The notes beneath the pieces were generated by a model. It saw nothing but the letters and a program-made list of their open reading frames with translations, was not told where the DNA came from and did no database searches. A stretch of 64,000 nucleotides of DNA, taken from positions 1,116,001-1,180,000 of the forward strand of contig NC_013521.1 of NCBI RefSeq assembly GCF_000024925.1, written 5' to 3'. A program made the position numbers and the translations under genes. This document shows positions 35,324-48,793 of this stretch, one piece after another. How positions within the stretch are numbered: position 1 is the stretch's first letter; the number at the start of each line of letters is the position of its first letter. This stretch comes from Sanguibacter keddieii DSM 10542 (GTDB lineage: Bacteria; Actinomycetota; Actinomycetes; Actinomycetales; Cellulomonadaceae).

Positions 35324-36447
35324 GGGTCTACCTGCTGGTCATGCTCGTCGCGGCGGCCGTGACCTACCTCGCCACCCCCTTCGCGCGCTGGCTGGCCGTC
35401 AAGACCAACGCCGTCACCGCGGTGCGCTCGCGCGACGTCCACACCATCCCGACCCCCCGGCTCGGCGGCGTGGCGATGTACCTCGGCCTCGCCGCGGCTT
35501 TCCTCTTCGCCTCGCGGATGGGGTTCCTCGAGGGGGTCTTCGAGGTCAACAACAACGCGTGGGTGATCCTCGCCGCAGGCGGGATGGTCTGCCTGCTGGG
35601 GGTCGCCGACGACATCTGGGACCTCGACTGGATGACCAAGCTCGTCGGCCAGGTGCTGGCGGCCGGGCTCATGGCCTGGCAGGGCGTCCAGCTCATCACG
35701 GTGCCCATCGGAGGGTTGACGATCGGGTCGAGCCGGCTGTCGCTGTTCGTCACCGTGATCTCGGTGGTGATCGCGATGAACGCGGTGAACTTCGTCGACG
35801 GCCTCGACGGCCTCGCCGCGGGCATGATCGCCATCGGTGGTGCGGCGTTCTTCGTCTACACCTACCTGCTCACGCTCGAGGCGAACCCCACGGACTACTC
35901 CAACCTCGCGACCCTCATCGTCTCGGCGCTGGTGGGGGCGTGTCTGGGTTTCCTGCCGCACAACTTCCACCCGTCGAAGATCTTCATGGGCGACTCCGGC
36001 TCGATGCTCATCGGCCTCACGATGGCCGCCGCCGCGATCGTGGTCACGGGCCAGATCGACCCCGAGCAGGCGTCCGACGGCCAGCAGATCCCGGCCTTCA
36101 TCCCGATCCTGCTCCCGGCTGCGGTCCTCATGCTGCCGCTGCTCGACATGGGCCTCGCCGTCGTGCGTCGCCTGCTCGCCGGGAAGTCGCCGTTCCACCC
36201 CGACCGCATGCACCTGCACCACCGGCTGCTGCAGCTCGGCCACTCGCACCCGCGGGCGGTCGTCATCATGTACCTGTGGAGCGCGGTCTTCTCCTTCGGT
36301 GCAGCAGCCCTCGTCGTCGTGCCCTGGCAGACCGTGCTCGCCGGGCTCGGCGTCGCCGTCGTCGTCTCGATCATCCTCACGCTGGGCCCGCTGCGCGGGC
36401 GCGAGCGTGGGGCCCGCCACGCAGTCCCCGGAGGACAGTCCCGATGA
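35320..36447 (+). CDS. wecA: undecaprenyl-phosphate GlcNAc-1-phosphate transferase-type membrane enzyme
   Basis: This 375-residue member of the MraY/WecA family moves a sugar-1-phosphate from a UDP-sugar to polyprenyl phosphate, starting cell-wall glycopolymer synthesis. About 11 membrane helices are visible. The acidic motifs are LGVADDIWDLDW, NAVNFVDGLDGLAAGM, IFMGDSGSMLIGL and the His-rich loop PDRMHLHHRLL. The last is characteristic of WecA/Rfe rather than MraY. GTG 35320 overlaps the tsaC stop by four bases and the stop overlaps the next ATG by four. Its Mycobacterium counterpart in the same position is rfe/wecA. Confidence 0.94.
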   Translation: MRVYLLVMLVAAAVTYLATPFARWLAVKTNAVTAVRSRDVHTIPTPRLGGVAMYLGLAAAFLFASRMGFLEGVFEVNNNAWVILAAGGMVCLLGVADDIWDLDWMTKLVGQVLAAGLMAWQGVQLITVPIGGLTIGSSRLSLFVTVISVVIAMNAVNFVDGLDGLAAGMIAIGGAAFFVYTYLLTLEANPTDYSNLATLIVSALVGACLGFLPHNFHPSKIFMGDSGSMLIGLTMAAAAIVVTGQIDPEQASDGQQIPAFIPILLPAAVLMLPLLDMGLAVVRRLLAGKSPFHPDRMHLHHRLLQLGHSHPRAVVIMYLWSAVFSFGAAALVVVPWQTVLAGLGVAVVVSIILTLGPLRGRERGARHAVPGGQSR

Positions 36448-36950
36448 GCACCCCCGACCACAGCACGCCGGTCAGCCCTGACAGCCCCGCCAGCCCCGAC
36501 AGCCCTGAGGGCACGGACACAGCCGCCGCGCTGCCCTACGTGCCGGAGCACGTGAGCAAGGAGATCTTCCGCTCCGCCCTGCGTGCGACCCTCGCCCTGC
36601 TCGTCGTGATCGCCGTCGTCGGCGTGGGCGTCGGGCTCCTGGTGTCGGGCACCGCGGGGGTGTGGGCGGCGGTCCTCGGGGTCGCCGTCACGCTGCTCTT
36701 CTCCGGCTCGACCATCGCCTCGATGCTCTACACGGCCGACAAGAGCCCCAACACGATGATGGCCGTCCTCATGGGGGTGTGGATCGCCAAGATGATCGTG
36801 CTCGTGGTGGTCCTCGCGGTCCTCGGCCAGATGGACTTCTACGACCGGGTCGTCTTCGCCGTGATCGTGATGGTCGGTGTCGTCGGATCGGCCGGCCTCG
36901 ACATGTACTCGGTCGTCAAGGGACGTCAGCCCTACATCTCACCCAAATAG
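36444..36950 (+). CDS. AtpI-like membrane protein
   Basis: This 168-residue protein has a Pro/Ser-rich start of about 35 residues and four hydrophobic helices (about 48-155), the arrangement of the small AtpI-like gene that precedes atpB in actinobacteria. AtpI-type proteins are thought to help assemble the c-ring. ATG 36444 overlaps the wecA stop (ATGA) and GGAGG lies 12 bases upstream. Sequence identity to enterobacterial AtpI is not obvious; the call rests on position, length and helix number. Confidence 0.8.
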   Translation: MSTPDHSTPVSPDSPASPDSPEGTDTAAALPYVPEHVSKEIFRSALRATLALLVVIAVVGVGVGLLVSGTAGVWAAVLGVAVTLLFSGSTIASMLYTADKSPNTMMAVLMGVWIAKMIVLVVVLAVLGQMDFYDRVVFAVIVMVGVVGSAGLDMYSVVKGRQPYISPK

Positions 36951-37017
36951 GATGCTTTCGAGCGTTTGTCGGGATGGTTCTGCCAAGATCCAGTCTTCGT
37001 CATGCAACGGTGTGGGT

Positions 37018-37023
37018 TAGGAT
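37018..37023 (+). promoter_or_regulatory. candidate -10 for the ATP synthase operon
   Basis: TAGGAT lies 11 bases before ATG 37035 of atpB. It resembles the boxes in front of other genes here with very short leaders. No clear -35 is seen. Confidence 0.45.
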
Positions 37024-37034
37024 TCCTCTGATCC

Positions 37035-37919
37035 ATGACGGACCGGTCCATCGACGCGTGCCTGCAAGGTAGCCGGCGACGAGGCCATGAACACCGGGAG
37101 TTTGCTCTGTCCACCATCGCCACGATCGGGCTGCTCAGCGCCTCCGGTGCGAGCGGAGAGTTCCACCCGCCGTCGATCTCCGAGTTCTTCCCGTCTGCGA
37201 TCTTCTTCGAGGGCTCGTTCCTCGAGTTCAACCGCATCATGCTCGTCCGCGTCCTCGCGGCGATCGTGCTCATCGCCCTCTTCGTCATCGCGGCCCGCCG
37301 CGCGAAGCTGGTGCCGGGACGGGGCCAGAACATCGCCGAGATGGGCCTCGACTTCGTGCGTGTCAGCATCGCCGACGAGATCCTCGGGCACAACGCCCGT
37401 CGGTACGTCCCGATGCTCACGACGATCTTCTTCGCGATCCTCGCCTTCAACATCACCGGCGTGATCCCGCTGCTCAACATCGGCAGCACCGCGCTCATCG
37501 GGCTGCCGCTGCTGCTGGCCGGCTGGGTGTACGTCGTCTACCTGGCCTCGGGCATCCAGAAGTTCGGGCTGCTCGGGTACCTCAAGACGAGCCTCTTCCC
37601 GCCCGGCGTGCCGTGGTTCCTCTACTTCCTCATCACGCCGATCGAGATCCTCCAGGTCTTCGTCTTCCGGCCGGTCACGCTCGCCCTGCGTCTCGCGGCG
37701 AACATGATCGCCGGTCACCTGCTGCTCGTCCTGTGCTTCAGCGCGACGCAGTTCTTCTTCTTCGAGGCAGCCGGGGCCCTCAAGGCCATGGGCGTCGTCT
37801 CGCTCGCCGCAGGACTGGGCTTCACGCTCTTCGAGATGCTCGTCGCAGCCCTCCAGGCCTACGTCTTCACCCTGCTCGCAGCGGTGTACATCTCGATGTC
37901 GATCGAGGAGGAGCACTGA
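37035..37919 (+). CDS. atpB: ATP synthase Fo subunit a
   Basis: This 294-residue membrane subunit forms the proton half-channels of Fo. About six helices are visible. The essential helix reads PVTLALRLAANMIAGH with the conserved Arg at about residue 219, which faces the c-ring glutamate. HPPSISEFFP near the start matches actinobacterial subunit a. The first 30 residues up to ALSTIATI are unlike the family, so a start closer to residue 25 is possible, but no better codon and ribosome site is seen than ATG 37035. Confidence 0.96.
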   Translation: MTDRSIDACLQGSRRRGHEHREFALSTIATIGLLSASGASGEFHPPSISEFFPSAIFFEGSFLEFNRIMLVRVLAAIVLIALFVIAARRAKLVPGRGQNIAEMGLDFVRVSIADEILGHNARRYVPMLTTIFFAILAFNITGVIPLLNIGSTALIGLPLLLAGWVYVVYLASGIQKFGLLGYLKTSLFPPGVPWFLYFLITPIEILQVFVFRPVTLALRLAANMIAGHLLLVLCFSATQFFFFEAAGALKAMGVVSLAAGLGFTLFEMLVAALQAYVFTLLAAVYISMSIEEEH

Positions 37920-38002
37920 CCTCACGGTCGGGTCTCCCACGAGGGCTCGCGCCCTCCGCGCCCAGCGCACCTGAACTGCACCTCACCACGCACGACGCGT
38001 AG

Positions 38003-38870
<868 letters not shown>

Positions 38871-38871
<1 letters not shown>

Positions 38872-39686
38872 TGCGCGGGACCAGCCAGGCGTCTCTCGAC
38901 GCCGCACAGCTCCGGCTCGCGCCGGTGCTCGCGGCTGCGGGGGAGCAGGCCTACACCATCGGTGACCAGCTGTTCGCCGTGGTCGACGCACTCGACGCCT
39001 CCGGGGCGCTGCGCCGGTCTCTCGCAGACCCGTCACGTCCCGCAGCGGACAAGGCGGGCCTCGTGCGCAACCTCCTGTCGAGCGCGTTCGACCAGCACAC
39101 GGTCGACGCGGTCGCCGACCTCGTGACCTCGCGGTGGTCGCACGAGGGTGACCTCGTCGACGCCGTCGACATCCTGGGGATCGACGCGTACCTGGCCTCG
39201 GCCGAGGCACGTGGCGACCTCGCGAAGGTCGAGCACGAGCTGTTCCAGATCACCCGCACGCTGGTCGGTCAGCGCGAGGTGCGCCAGGCGCTCTCGGACA
39301 GCAGCACCGACCCGGCACGCCGCGTGAAGCTGGTCGACGACATCCTCGTCGGCAAGGCGGACCCGGTGACGGTCGCGATCTGCCGCCGGGCGACCGCGAA
39401 GCCTCGCGGCGAGCGGTTCGTCCCGGCCCTGGGCCGTGTCGGCGAGATCGCCGCGAAGCGCCGTTCCCGCAAGGTCGCCTCGGTGACCTCCGGCTCCGAG
39501 CTGAGCGCCACCCAGCAGGACAGGCTCGCAGCACTGCTCGAGCAGGCCTACGGGTCGGCCGTCCAGCTCAACGTGACCGTCGACCCGACGGTCGTCGGCG
39601 GGCTGCGCATCCAGATCGGCTCGGACGTCGTCGACTCGACGGTCCTCAGCCGGCTCGCAGCCGCCCGACGGCAGCTGGCCTCTTGA
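38871..39686 (+). CDS. atpH: ATP synthase F1 subunit delta
   Basis: This 271-residue protein links F1 to the peripheral stalk. The N-terminal six-helix domain and the C-terminal segment (VTVDPTVVGGLRIQIGSDVVDSTV) are typical of delta/OSCP; actinobacterial forms of 270 residues with a duplicated-looking helical part are normal. ATG 38871 shares a base with the atpF stop; GTG 38868 is the alternative. Confidence 0.95.
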
Positions 39687-39773
39687 CCAGGACCAGCGGT
39701 CCACAGCCGGTGACACCCGGCACCACAGACATGAACGTTCGACCGCACACGCGGCCACGACAGGAGAGAAGCA

Positions 39774-41405
<1,632 letters not shown>

Positions 41406-41408
41406 CGC

Positions 41409-43887
<2,479 letters not shown>

Positions 43888-43933
43888 CGCTGTGCTCGAC
43901 TGACAGACCCGCACCGAACTCAAGGAGAATCAC

Positions 43934-44215
43934 GTGGCACAGCTCGAGGTCGACCTCGTCGCAGCAGACCGCAAGGTCTGGTCCGGCGCGGCCAAGCAGG
44001 TCAGCGCACCCGCGGCCGACGGTGAGATCGGCGTCCTCGCCGGCCACACCCCGCTGCTGTCCGTCCTGCGGGACGGCGTCGTGCGGGTCACCGCGATCGA
44101 CGGCGACGACGTCACGGTCGGGATCTCCGGGGGCTTCCTCTCGGTGGACTCCGACGCGGTGACCATCGTCGTGGACGCGTCTGACCTCGACGTCTCCATC
44201 GGCACGAAGCGCTGA
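43934..44215 (+). CDS. atpC: ATP synthase F1 subunit epsilon
   Basis: This 93-residue subunit keeps the beta-sandwich domain (LEVDLVAADRKVWSG, DGEIGVLAGHTPLLSVL) but has almost none of the C-terminal helical hairpin that inhibits ATP hydrolysis in E. coli (about 138 residues). Short epsilon is also seen in other actinobacteria. AAGGAGA precedes GTG 43934. It closes the atpBEFHAGDC operon. Confidence 0.96.
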   Translation: MAQLEVDLVAADRKVWSGAAKQVSAPAADGEIGVLAGHTPLLSVLRDGVVRVTAIDGDDVTVGISGGFLSVDSDAVTIVVDASDLDVSIGTKR

Positions 44216-44242
44216 CGGCAGACGACGGGAACTGACGGAGCC

Positions 44243-44668
44243 GTGGGAACACTTCTGGTCGTCCTTGCAGGGCTGCTCCTGGCAGCCGTGCTCGGAGCGG
44301 CCCTGGTGTTCTCACGGCTCCGTGCGTTGTCCGGCCACATCGGCTCCTTCGAGGCATCGCTGCGGCTGCGGACCGACGACGTCGCCGGCGGGCCCTGGAG
44401 CTCAGGCTTCGGCGTCTACCGCGCCGACAGGCTCGTCTGGTGGCGCGCCCGGTCCCTGTGGCCGGCGCCGAAGCACGAGTGGCTGCGCGACGACCTCGTC
44501 GTGACCGGCCGGGTGCCGCTCGACCAGGCCGGCCAGCCGGACCTGTACCTCGTGCAGTGCCGGTACCGTGAGATGGTCTTCGACCTCACGATGTCCTCCG
44601 GTGCCTATGCGGGCCTCGCCTCGTGGATCGAGGCGGCACCGCCGAACATCCGTCACTACGTCGTCTGA
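44243..44668 (+). CDS. DUF2550 family membrane-anchored protein
   Basis: This 141-residue protein has one N-terminal helix (about 3-25) and a soluble domain with WWRARSLWPAPKHEW and the ending SWIEAAPPNIRHYVV, the DUF2550 pattern. The family follows the ATP synthase operon in many actinobacteria (as in Mycobacterium) and its function is unknown. GTG 44243 lies 27 bp after atpC, so co-transcription is likely. Confidence 0.88.
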   Translation: MGTLLVVLAGLLLAAVLGAALVFSRLRALSGHIGSFEASLRLRTDDVAGGPWSSGFGVYRADRLVWWRARSLWPAPKHEWLRDDLVVTGRVPLDQAGQPDLYLVQCRYREMVFDLTMSSGAYAGLASWIEAAPPNIRHYVV

Positions 44669-44723
44669 GCAGGCTCGACCGGCCTGGCTCGGACACCCTG
44701 CGAACCCGACCTAGGAGTCTGTT

Positions 44724-45419
44724 GTGCGTCTTGTCGTCGCCCGGTGCTCGGCCCACTACACGGGGAGGCTCTCGGCGCACCTGCCGCTCGCGACACGCCT
44801 TCTCGTGGTCAAGGCCGACGGCAGCGTGCTGCTGCACTCGGACGGCGGCTCGTACAAGCCGCTCAACTGGATGAGCCCGCCCTGCTCCATGCTGGTCTCC
44901 GCACCGGACGCCGAGGCCGTCGAGCGCGGCGTGACCGAGGTCTGGGCCGTCCAGCACGCGAAGAGCGACGACCGGCTCGAGATCGAGCTGCACGAGATCG
45001 TCCACGACTCCAAGCACGACCTCGGCATCGACCCGGGTCTCATCAAGGACGGCGTCGAGGCCCACCTGCAGGCGATGCTCGCCGCGCAGATCGAGCTCCT
45101 CGGGACCGGGCACTCCCTGGTCCGCCGCGAGTTCCCGACCGCGATCGGCCCGGTCGACATCCTGGCCCGCGACGCCTCCGGCGGCACCGTCGCCGTCGAG
45201 ATCAAGCGCCGTGGCGACATCGACGGCGTCGAGCAGCTCACGCGCTACCTCGAGCTCCTCAACCGCGACCCGATGCTCCGCCCTGTCCGGGGCGTCTACG
45301 CGGCCCAGGAGATCAAGCCGCAGGCCCGCACCCTCGCGACCGACCGTGGCATCACCTGCCTGGTCCTCGACTACGACGCGATGCGCGGCGTCGACGACGT
45401 CGACTCCCGCCTCTTCTGA
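44724..45419 (+). CDS. nucS: mismatch-specific endonuclease NucS/EndoMS
   Basis: This 231-residue nuclease replaces MutSL in actinobacteria by cutting both strands at mismatched bases. The N-terminal dimerisation/DNA-binding domain begins [20 protein letters not shown]. The C-terminal RecB-like catalytic core contains Asp145 (GPVDILARD), Glu159 and Lys161 ([17 protein letters not shown]). AGGAG lies six bases before GTG 44724. A bidirectional terminator follows, marking the end of the conserved core. Confidence 0.96.
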   Translation: MRLVVARCSAHYTGRLSAHLPLATRLLVVKADGSVLLHSDGGSYKPLNWMSPPCSMLVSAPDAEAVERGVTEVWAVQHAKSDDRLEIELHEIVHDSKHDLGIDPGLIKDGVEAHLQAMLAAQIELLGTGHSLVRREFPTAIGPVDILARDASGGTVAVEIKRRGDIDGVEQLTRYLELLNRDPMLRPVRGVYAAQEIKPQARTLATDRGITCLVLDYDAMRGVDDVDSRLF

Positions 45420-45445
45420 CCCCACCCCCGCCCGACACTCCTCCC

Positions 45446-45507
45446 GAGGTACGGGGCGCGACGGCGAGGGCCTCCAGGAGGTACCTCGCCGGCGCGCCCC
45501 GTACCTC
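45446..45507. terminator. large bidirectional hairpin terminator between nucS and the GH3 gene
   Basis: GAGGTACGGGGCGCG (45446-45460) pairs with CGCGCCCCGTACCTC (45493-45507), and GGCGAGG (45463-45469) pairs with CCTCGCC (45484-45490): 22 pairs with one 2x2 internal loop. It separates two convergent genes. Its right half is shared with the hairpin at 63814-63865. Confidence 0.8.
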
Positions 45508-45515
45508 GTCGGTGA

Positions 45516-48440
45516 TCAGCGGAGGGTGAGACGGGCGAGGCGGGCGGGGCCCTCGAGACGGACGGTGAGCGTGCCGCAGGTGCGGCTCGTCTCCGGGACG
45601 GTGACCTCGACGGATGCCCAGGCGTCGTCGGCAGGGTCGGGAGCGTCGGCAGCAGGCAGGGTGTGCCGCGTGCCGTCGGGGAGCGTCACCTCGATGCCAG
45701 CACGGCCGGCGCCCCAGCGGGCGGCCTCGACGACGACCGTGCCGACGTCGGTGAGGTCCACGCGGTCGAAGGTGACGGTGGCCGAGCGTGCGCCGGGCCG
45801 GATGCCCACCACCGTGCCGTGGGACGAGGTCCGTGGGGCGAGGACGCTCGCGGACTCGGTGTCGTAGGCGACGGCGTCGACCGTGGACCCGCTGACCAGG
45901 TCGGGGTAGGCCGGGCCGGCGACCGTGACCGTGGCGCGGGCCCGGACGTCGGCGCTCGACCGGCCGACCTCGAGGGTCCAGCTCCCCGGCTCGGTGTGCC
46001 AGCGCTCGGCGCGTGCGTCCCAGGTGGCGAGCGCGGCAGGGGCGACGGTCACGTCGACCCGCCGGACCTCGCCCGGCGCGAGGGTCACCTGGCGATGCCC
46101 TCCGAGGCGGCGCCGGGAGCCCGCCGGATGCCCGGACGGCAGCGCCACGTAGACCTGGACGGTCTCGTGGATCGTGCGGGAGCCGGTGTTCTCGACCTGG
46201 ACCGACACCTCGAAGGCCGGTACCTGGCCGGTCGGCCGGGCTGGGCCCGCGTCGTCGGCGAGCTCGTCGTCCACCTGGACCTGCAGCGTCGAGACCGCGG
46301 CCGTGACCTCGCCGTACTCCACCGTCGAGTACCCGAGCCCGTGGCCGAAGGCGTACAGCGGGCGGGTGTCGGCGTACCAGTACGTGCTGCGGGCGCCGAC
46401 CACGTCGTAGTCGAGGATGTCGCCCGCGTCCTCGGTGCGTGCGACCCAGGTCTGGGCGAGGCGACCGCGCGGCTCGACGTCGCCGACGAGCACGTCGGTC
46501 AGACCCGGGCCGAGCTCTTGGCCGGCGTGCGAGGACCACACGACGGCGGCGGCCTCGTCGGCGATCTCGCCGAGCGCGTAGGGGTAGCTCGACACGACCG
46601 CGAGCACGGCGCGGTCGGTTGCCTCGCGCGCCGCCCGCCACAGAGCGCGGGCCGCGCGCGGGAGGTCGAGGTCGGGACGGTCCTCGGTCTCGCGCCCGTG
46701 GACGTGCGGGTCGTTGCCGACGGCGACGACGACCACGTCGGCGGCCGCTGCGGCCTCCGCGACCGCGGCCTCGCCCGAGCGGACAGTCCGCAGGTCGAAG
46801 CGCTCGGCGGACTCGACGGTGCTCGCGTCGGCCACGAGGGTGCGTGCCTCGTGCTGGACGCGGAGCCACCGGCCCGAGCCGACGTGCTGGACCGACCACG
46901 CCCCGTCGGGGTGACGGTGCAGCCGGAAGGTCTCCTGCGCGACCCACCCGCCGACGCGGCTCGCGTCCGCGCGGACGATCCACCGCCCACCGCTCAGCAG
47001 CGCGCCCGTCGCGACGCTGCGGAGCGTGACGACGCCGTGCCCCCAGTCGGTCACGTCGAGCTCCTCCGCCGGGCCGCACCGGTCGGCGGTCGCGGTGACG
47101 GTCCCGTCCGGCTCGCTCACCGACAGGTAGGTGCCGGTGCTGCGCGCACGGAGCCCGACACGGTCGGACCCGTCCACGACGGTCACCTCGGTGCTGGACA
47201 GCCGCGCACCGAGGGCGGTGGCGAGGTCTGACAGGTACGGGGGAGTGCCCGAGTACCAGTCGTGGAGCACCCGGTCGGCGAGCGGACCGACGACGGCCAG
47301 GCGCGTCGGCGCGGCACGGTCCGGGCCCAGGAGGGGGAGGACCCCGTCGTTGGCGAGGACCACGACACCCGCTGCGGTCGCCTCGCGGGCGAGAGCGCGG
47401 TGCTCGGGGAGGTCGATCTCGTCGGCGGTGATGCCCGCGTAGGGGTCGAGGCCCGGGTCGAGCTCACCGGTGCGCAGCCGGAGCTCGAGCAGCCGGACCA
47501 CGGCACGGTCGACGTCCTCCTCGGTGAGCAGACCGGCCTCGAGCGCGGCGGTCACGTGCTTCACCGTGGGCCCCGACTCCGTGTCGTGGTCGGTGAAGGA
47601 GTCGACGCCGGCGAGCAGCGCCGCGGCGTGCGAGTCCGTCTCGGAGGTGAAGTAGCGCTCGGCCTCGACGAGGTTGGTGGGCGCGGCCGCGTCCGAGACC
47701 ACGAGCAGCGAGCGGTCTGTCCACGAGCGCAGCTCGTCGAGCAGCTCGCGCGCCACGTGGTTGGGGCGGCCGTTGACGAGGTTGTAGGACGGCATGACGG
47801 CGCCCACGACGCCAGCCTCGACCGGTCCGCGGTAGGCGGGGAGCTCGTACTCGTGCAGCACCCGGGGCCGCAGCCCCGAGCTCGTCACGGCGCGGTCGAC
47901 CTCGTTGTTGTAGGCGAGGAAGTGCTTGAGGGTGGGCACCGTCTTCCAGAAGGCGGGGTGGCCGCCCCGGAGCCCCTGGCAGTAGGCGGTCGCGATCTCG
48001 GCCGTCAGCGCCGGGTCCTCGGAGTAGCCCTCCTCGTTGCGTCCCCAGAGCGCGTTGCGCAGCGGGTTCACCACGGGTGCCCAGACGTTGAGGCTCACGG
48101 TCGGGTCGGCGGCGTGCTTGGCGCGGACCTCGGTCGCGACGGCGTCACCGACACGGCGCACGAGGTCGGTGTCCCAGCTGGCGGCGAGCCCGACCGGCTG
48201 CGGGAAGACCGTCGCGGTGCCGAGCCACGAGACGCCGTGCAGCGCCTCGGTGCCGGTGCGGAACGGTGCCAGGCCGAGCCGGGGGACCCCGGGCGACACC
48301 TGGTGGAGCGAGGCGATCTTCTCCTCGGTGGTCATCTGCTCGACGAGCGCACGGGCGCGTCGTGAGAAGGCGTGGTCCGACGGCTCGAGGGTGGCCGTCG
48401 GTGTGGTCGGCTGGACGTCGTCGTCTGCCAGAGGTCGCAC
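45516..48440 (-). CDS. GH3 beta-glycosidase with a beta-trefoil-like insertion
   Basis: This 974-residue enzyme has the GH3 (alpha/beta)8 domain (about 25-330) with KHFLAYNNE and the nucleophile Asp250 in VVSDAAAPTNL, the alpha/beta sandwich (about 350-450 and 590-700) and a C-terminal fibronectin-III-like domain (about 730-850). Between the two parts of the sandwich domain, about 445-590, lies an insertion with VGLRARSTGTYLSVS and WSVQHVGSGRWLRVQ repeats typical of fascin/ricin-like trefoils, in the place where other GH3 enzymes carry PA14. A further beta-rich domain ends the protein. No signal peptide is present, so it acts inside the cell on imported oligosaccharides, as beta-glucosidase or beta-xylosidase. 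GTG 48440 has GAAGGAC upstream. Confidence 0.92.
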   Translation of the reverse strand: MRPLADDDVQPTTPTATLEPSDHAFSRRARALVEQMTTEEKIASLHQVSPGVPRLGLAPFRTGTEALHGVSWLGTATVFPQPVGLAASWDTDLVRRVGDAVATEVRAKHAADPTVSLNVWAPVVNPLRNALWGRNEEGYSEDPALTAEIATAYCQGLRGGHPAFWKTVPTLKHFLAYNNEVDRAVTSSGLRPRVLHEYELPAYRGPVEAGVVGAVMPSYNLVNGRPNHVARELLDELRSWTDRSLLVVSDAAAPTNLVEAERYFTSETDSHAAALLAGVDSFTDHDTESGPTVKHVTAALEAGLLTEEDVDRAVVRLLELRLRTGELDPGLDPYAGITADEIDLPEHRALAREATAAGVVVLANDGVLPLLGPDRAAPTRLAVVGPLADRVLHDWYSGTPPYLSDLATALGARLSSTEVTVVDGSDRVGLRARSTGTYLSVSEPDGTVTATADRCGPAEELDVTDWGHGVVTLRSVATGALLSGGRWIVRADASRVGGWVAQETFRLHRHPDGAWSVQHVGSGRWLRVQHEARTLVADASTVESAERFDLRTVRSGEAAVAEAAAAADVVVVAVGNDPHVHGRETEDRPDLDLPRAARALWRAAREATDRAVLAVVSSYPYALGEIADEAAAVVWSSHAGQELGPGLTDVLVGDVEPRGRLAQTWVARTEDAGDILDYDVVGARSTYWYADTRPLYAFGHGLGYSTVEYGEVTAAVSTLQVQVDDELADDAGPARPTGQVPAFEVSVQVENTGSRTIHETVQVYVALPSGHPAGSRRRLGGHRQVTLAPGEVRRVDVTVAPAALATWDARAERWHTEPGSWTLEVGRSSADVRARATVTVAGPAYPDLVSGSTVDAVAYDTESASVLAPRTSSHGTVVGIRPGARSATVTFDRVDLTDVGTVVVEAARWGAGRAGIEVTLPDGTRHTLPAADAPDPADDAWASVEVTVPETSRTCGTLTVRLEGPARLARLTLR

Positions 48441-48471
48441 GGTGGTCGTCCTTCGTTCGGGTGGGGACAGG

Positions 48472-48499
48472 CTAGCCCTCGAAACGGTTCGATGGCTAG
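48472..48499. promoter_or_regulatory. LacI-type operator of the GH3 gene
   Basis: The core TCGAAACGGTTCGA (48479-48492) is a near-perfect dyad and is flanked symmetrically by CTAGCC (48472-48477) and GGCTAG (48494-48499). It lies 32 bp before the GH3 start codon and matches the core found at the transporter, GH42 and GH1-like genes. Confidence 0.7.
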
Positions 48500-48606
48500 G
48501 AGGTGCGCAGATGCGGTCGCCCGGACCTGGGCGAGCACGACGGCACGTCGTCTGCGGGGCCAGATGCCGAGCCTCTGGAAGGTTTCTGGGTGGGGACCAC
48601 GAACCC

Positions 48607-48635
48607 TTGTCGGATCCCGGCATCTGTCGTAGAGT
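48607..48635 (+). promoter_or_regulatory. promoter of the oligosaccharide transporter operon
   Basis: TTGTCG (48607-48612) and TAGAGT (48630-48635) are spaced by 17 bp. The LacI-type operator begins seven bases after the -10, over the start of transcription, ideal for repression. Confidence 0.65.
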
Positions 48636-48641
48636 CCCACT

Positions 48642-48659
48642 CGTCGAACCGCTTCGACG
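48642..48659. promoter_or_regulatory. LacI-type operator of the transporter operon
   Basis: CGTCGAACCGCTTCGACG is an 18-bp dyad with 8 of 9 positions paired and a CG centre. It overlaps the predicted start of transcription. Confidence 0.75.
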
Positions 48660-48793
48660 CTCGCGAGCCCGGTCCGGGCCCGCTCCCCGCACCACCTCGA
48701 GAGCGCCGCGCCAGGCGCAGCGCCCGAGAGACGCACCACCTGAGACGCACAGCGACGTGCCGCGAACCACACACCGGAGTGAAGGACGCCCTC

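Larger units (their letters stand above)
48441..48793. promoter_or_regulatory. divergent control region between the GH3 and transporter genes
   Basis: This 353-bp gap holds no gene. It contains a LacI-type operator for each side (48472-48499 and 48642-48659), a good sigma-70 promoter reading right (48607-48635), and a leader of about 150 nt for the transporter. The remainder shows nothing that I recognise. Confidence 0.7.

Noticed and set aside
36961-37034. GGGTTAGGAT before atpB as an iron box
   Set aside because: Only the left half resembles the IdeR/DtxR site. No matching right half follows, so it is read as a -10 region.
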